NCBI GenBank assembly: GCA_903884815.1
Contig: CAISGE010000040.1
Location: 1-39,135, forward strand
Direction: 5' to 3'
Length of the DNA stretch: 39,135 nucleotides
Origin: Candidatus Omnitrophota bacterium
GTDB lineage: Bacteria; Omnitrophota; Omnitrophia; Omnitrophales; Aquincolibacteriaceae
The stretch's first letter is position 1; every line of letters starts with the position of its first letter. The translations under genes were made by a program, and so were the position numbers. The notes beneath the pieces were generated by a model, which was given only the letters and a program-made list of their open reading frames with translations, searched no databases and was not told the DNA's origin. Positions 36,290 to 39,135 of this stretch are shown here, piece after piece.

Positions 36290-37188
36290 GCTGCCGCGTC
36301 GAACCAGGCAGTTACTTTTCCGATGATCTTTCGGAGCTCTTCGGGAGTCAGGAGTTGGGAGAGCAGTGCCTCGTCTTTCAAAGTCTCCGTTTTTCCGTTC
36401 TGGCGGCTTAGTGTGAAAACATAACGACCGGAATACTCATGGCGTCGGTTGGCCGTTATGGCGAGGGCGAAATTGTCCTTGTTGAATTTCCCGTCGATGG
36501 ATTCGACCCCCAGACACAGCAGGAAATCCTTGCGGATCAAAAGCGGGGTCTCGACATCCATCGGGAATAGGACGTCCTTCGTCAGGCTCTTGAGGTGAGT
36601 CTGGATGTCTGTCGCTTCAAAAAAAAGATAATCCTTAAAATCGCCTTCCCTCCCGTAACGTTTAAAGCTCGGGTCGATGAAGAAACGTTCCCGCGTGGTT
36701 CTGTCGATGAGCACTAAGACAATATGGGTCGTATGCTGTCGCAGGAAAAAACCGGATTCCGCGGCTTTTACAAAAAGGATGTCGTAGCGATCTTGCAGGA
36801 AGGGTATGATGTTCTTATAGGTATGGGCAGCTAATTCCCCGCATAGCCCATAACGGTCATGATCCAACAGGATGTTTCCTTTCGGGTCGAATTTGTGGAT
36901 ATTCGTCAGTGTCCAGTTTTTTTTGTTGAAATCGACCGCCAAGTCGACGTTTTTTTCTAGCAAGTCGTTGACTCCGGAATACTCGAGGGGGTTGAGGACC
37001 GCCATGATTTCTTTGTAGTACGGGAGGGCTGAGGGAGGAGTAGGCGTCGGGGCGGGGGACGTGGTGGCTGAAATCTTTGCGGTCATCGCGTCGAGGCGTA
37101 GACCCAGCAGAGCGATTACTCCGATCAAAATCAAAATAAGAATCTGCTGAAGGCGGAGCTGCGATTTGATCTGATTTTCTTCTGACAT
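36274..37188 (-). CDS. Membrane-anchored protein, possibly transglutaminase/papain-fold like
   Basis: MSEENQIK then one TM (QILILILIGVIALLGLRL), Pro-rich linker, and DRYGLCGELAAHTY...THIVLVLIDRTTRERFFIDPSF giving Cys, His and Asp in transglutaminase-like order. Start at 37188 preferred over 37224. Confidence 0.75.
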   Translation of the reverse strand: MSEENQIKSQLRLQQILILILIGVIALLGLRLDAMTAKISATTSPAPTPTPPSALPYYKEIMAVLNPLEYSGVNDLLEKNVDLAVDFNKKNWTLTNIHKFDPKGNILLDHDRYGLCGELAAHTYKNIIPFLQDRYDILFVKAAESGFFLRQHTTHIVLVLIDRTTRERFFIDPSFKRYGREGDFKDYLFFEATDIQTHLKSLTKDVLFPMDVETPLLIRKDFLLCLGVESIDGKFNKDNFALAITANRRHEYSGRYVFTLSRQNGKTETLKDEALLSQLLTPEELRKIIGKVTAWFDAAAQRGT

Positions 37189-37347
37189 GAATGGCAATAT
37201 AGTAAACGATGGCCGTCGATGCAATATTTATATTCAGAAGTTTTTCAAGACTCATTCTGGGACATCTTTCTGATAACGAGTACCCTTGAAACCAGGGCGG
37301 GGATTTGAGCTTTTTGACGTTCGTTGTTTCCCCGAGGTACGGGCTTG

Positions 37348-37356
37348 TGTTATAAT
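37348..37356 (+). promoter_or_regulatory. Extended -10 promoter for the LysM/amidase gene
   Basis: TGTTATAAT; no well-spaced -35. Implies a 5' UTR of roughly 115 nt. Confidence 0.5.
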
Positions 37357-37478
37357 CCGCCCGTTTTTACCGCCAGAGATAGCTGTGAAAGATCAGGCTT
37401 CGGTTAAATGATTCGATAAACAGGTCTAAAGTCTCAAGGTTTTTGGGCGTAAATGAATAGCTATAAAGGTCTAATAGA

Positions 37479-38297
37479 ATGCTTCTAGCGTACCCCCGAC
37501 ATTTTATTTTGAGCAGGCGTGCTTTTGCGATTTTTGCCATCCTCGCAAGCGCGAGTTTTCTTTCCGGCTGCGCGTCCTCAGTCCGACATGTCACCCCGTC
37601 CGCTTATACACCCTCTCCTCACGTGGCCAGTCCGATCAGTACGCTTCTTCCGGCACCTTCCGGAGCGGCTCATGATGTCTATCACGAGGTGGGGCCTTAT
37701 GAAACTCTCTGGCGCATTTCTAGCATTTACAGTGTCGATATGGCAACGATCATGAGCGTCAACCATCTGACGAGCAAGACACAGCTCAAAAAGGGCATGA
37801 AGCTTCTGATTCCGAATACGCACGGGCCGAGGGCCAATATCCCGCTTTTTCCCACCACGCGTTGGACGCACATTGTGATTCATCACACTGCGACGGACCA
37901 GGGGAATGCCTTCTACGTAGACAGGCTGCATCTTGATAGAGGTTGGGATAATGGGATGGGGTACGATTTCCTGATCGATAACGGGACGCGAGGAAAAACC
38001 ATCGGACAGATCGAAGTCGGACCCCGCTGGATGAAGCAGATGGACGGTGCTCATACCAAACAGGGCAACTGGAATAAGATGGCCATCGGGATATGCGTGG
38101 TGGGGAACTATAGCGAGACGGGTTTGCCCGACAAGATGTTCGATTCTCTTGTTTTTCTCGTGGCAACACTCAAAGGTTTTTACCATATTCCTGAGAAAAA
38201 TATTATCGGGCATCGCGATGTCCCCGGCGCCGCGACCGAGTGTCCCGGGAAATTCTTCCCCTGGAATGAATTTAAGCGCCGCATAAGAATGTATTGA
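37479..38297 (+). CDS. LysM-domain N-acetylmuramoyl-L-alanine amidase lipoprotein
   Basis: Lipobox FLSGC; LysM HEVGPYETLWRISSIYSVDMATIMSVNHLTSKTQLKKGMKLLIP; amidase_2 WTHIVIHHTATDQGN...IGICVVGNY...NIIGHRDVPGAATECPGKFFPW. Confidence 0.93.
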   Translation: MLLAYPRHFILSRRAFAIFAILASASFLSGCASSVRHVTPSAYTPSPHVASPISTLLPAPSGAAHDVYHEVGPYETLWRISSIYSVDMATIMSVNHLTSKTQLKKGMKLLIPNTHGPRANIPLFPTTRWTHIVIHHTATDQGNAFYVDRLHLDRGWDNGMGYDFLIDNGTRGKTIGQIEVGPRWMKQMDGAHTKQGNWNKMAIGICVVGNYSETGLPDKMFDSLVFLVATLKGFYHIPEKNIIGHRDVPGAATECPGKFFPWNEFKRRIRMY

Positions 38298-38352
38298 TCA
38301 GTTCAGAGCCATGAGTCCAGAGAAGTTTGAACCAAACGCCTGAGCGAGATCC

Positions 38353-38380
38353 TCCGAACACCGAACTCCCGACTCCTTTC
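38353..38380 (+). repeat. Degenerate heptamer array
   Basis: TCCGAAC ACCGAAC TCCCGAC TCCTTTC. Confidence 0.6.
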
Positions 38381-38389
38381 TCCGTAGAG

Positions 38390-38417
38390 TTGACAAAAAT
38401 CCAAAATCTGTTAGATT
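38390..38417 (+). promoter_or_regulatory. Sigma70-like promoter for the 49-aa ORF/small transcript
   Basis: TTGACA (38390-38395), 16-nt spacer, TAGATT (38412-38417). Confidence 0.65.
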
Positions 38418-38445
38418 CCTCATGAGTTGAAACCTAGGAAAATTC

Positions 38446-38595
38446 ATGAACCAACGTGCTCTCAAAAAAATCCATAGCCTTGCGAAATATCCCATGACGA
38501 CCGTCATGGCGCAGGCGTGGTTTCTGTCCACGGGGTGCCGCCATGCGGTGCGCGGCGGTGGGCTTTTGAGGGACGCTCGGGAGGTAGTGGCTTAA
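38446..38595 (+). CDS. Small ORF, 49 aa (or structured small RNA)
   Basis: MNQRALKKIHSLAKYPMTTVMAQAWFLSTGCRHAVRGGGLLRDAREVVA*; AGGA SD 7-8 nt upstream; between a promoter and a strong terminator. Below the length cutoff of the ORF track. Confidence 0.5.
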   Translation: MNQRALKKIHSLAKYPMTTVMAQAWFLSTGCRHAVRGGGLLRDAREVVA

Positions 38596-38624
38596 TCCGG
38601 TAGTCAAAAAATAGAGAATCCTTC

Positions 38625-38668
38625 AAAAGCCCATAATCGCGAAAAGCGGTTATGGGCTTTTTTGTTTT
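38625..38668 (+). terminator. Strong intrinsic terminator
   Basis: aaaagcccataatcgc gaaaa gcggttatgggctttt then ttgtttt; about 16-bp stem. Confidence 0.9.
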
Positions 38669-38690
38669 CCGGGCAAAGGACATGAATTTT

Positions 38691-38696
38691 TATAAT
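38691..38696 (+). promoter_or_regulatory. Candidate -10 box for the 71-aa ORF
   Basis: Perfect TATAAT about 60 nt upstream of the ATG; -35 unclear. Confidence 0.4.
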
Positions 38697-38755
38697 CTAA
38701 CGATGGCTTCATAATGGAGCAAAGGCAGTAAAACACAAACAAAGGAGGCAGCAAC

Positions 38756-38971
38756 ATGAACCCGATCATAAATGCGGGGATCGCGCAACGGTATAGGCGG
38801 AGATCGAGAGATCCGGTTAAGTTGACCGCTTTGATCTATCTCCGGGAATGCTTGATCTTGGAAAAATATGAGGATTGCCCCGAGATCATCGCGATCGCCT
38901 TGGAATTCGGCGCGCTCAGTGAGGAAATACGTGTCCTGCTTGAAGATTCCCGAAGACACCCGAGTTCCTGA
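38756..38971 (+). CDS. Small hypothetical protein, 71 aa
   Basis: AAAGGAGG SD at 38741-38748 with good spacing; MNPIINAGIAQRYRRRSRDPVKLTALIYLRECLILEKYEDCPEIIAIALEFGALSEEIRVLLEDSRRHPSS. Confidence 0.7.
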   Translation: MNPIINAGIAQRYRRRSRDPVKLTALIYLRECLILEKYEDCPEIIAIALEFGALSEEIRVLLEDSRRHPSS

Positions 38972-39125
38972 GGGCGGGCGGCGGATAGCGTTAAAGTCCA
39001 AGGGGTGTGTGTGCCCGTCTTCCGGGATCCAACGACCGGTAAGCGGTATTTTTTAGAAAAAAAATATAAAAAATTCTGGAAAATATTCAAGATTTGACCG
39101 GCTGCGTCCGTTAATCATAGTAGCC

Positions 39126-39133
39126 AAGGAGGG
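39126..39133 (+). promoter_or_regulatory. SD-like sequence at the window edge, suggesting a gene starting just downstream
   Basis: aaggaggg at 39126-39133. Confidence 0.3.
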
Positions 39134-39135
39134 CC

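Noticed and set aside
37314-37356. TTGACG (37314) as -35 for the LysM amidase promoter
   Set aside because: 31-nt spacing to TATAAT is too long; treated as an extended -10 promoter instead.
39000-39055. Possible terminator after the 71-aa ORF (accggtaagcggtatttttt)
   Set aside because: Stem of only about 4 bp; insufficient support.

Overview
The window is dominated by one uninterrupted + strand ORF (15..29348, 9777 aa, ~1 MDa). It has an N-terminal hydrophobic signal/anchor, at least three multi-TM clusters, an embedded amidase_2/PGRP-like domain, long helical regions with possible TolC-like modules, and a diverged tandem duplication of ~614 aa near the C-terminus. A terminator-like hairpin follows it. 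Downstream is a compact housekeeping run: glutamine-dependent NAD+ synthetase, an Ogt/MGMT-type methyltransferase, RsfS, ArgS, MiaA and HflX. Next come a convergent membrane-anchored protein with a possible Cys-His-Asp transglutaminase-like site, a LysM + amidase lipoprotein, an isolated promoter/SD/49-aa ORF/terminator unit, and a 71-aa ORF with a strong SD. The least expected signal is in the housekeeping segment. Palindromic or hairpin elements sit in frame inside conserved genes (two in ogt, one in miaA, one at the nadE 5' end). One ~58 bp element occurs twice, once intergenic and once inside ogt in opposite orientation. Several gene boundaries carry 7-nt (or 8-nt) short tandem arrays. The gene style suggests Omnitrophota or a similar lineage, but that is inference. 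No tRNA, rRNA or CRISPR was recognised. All alignments and counts were done by eye.
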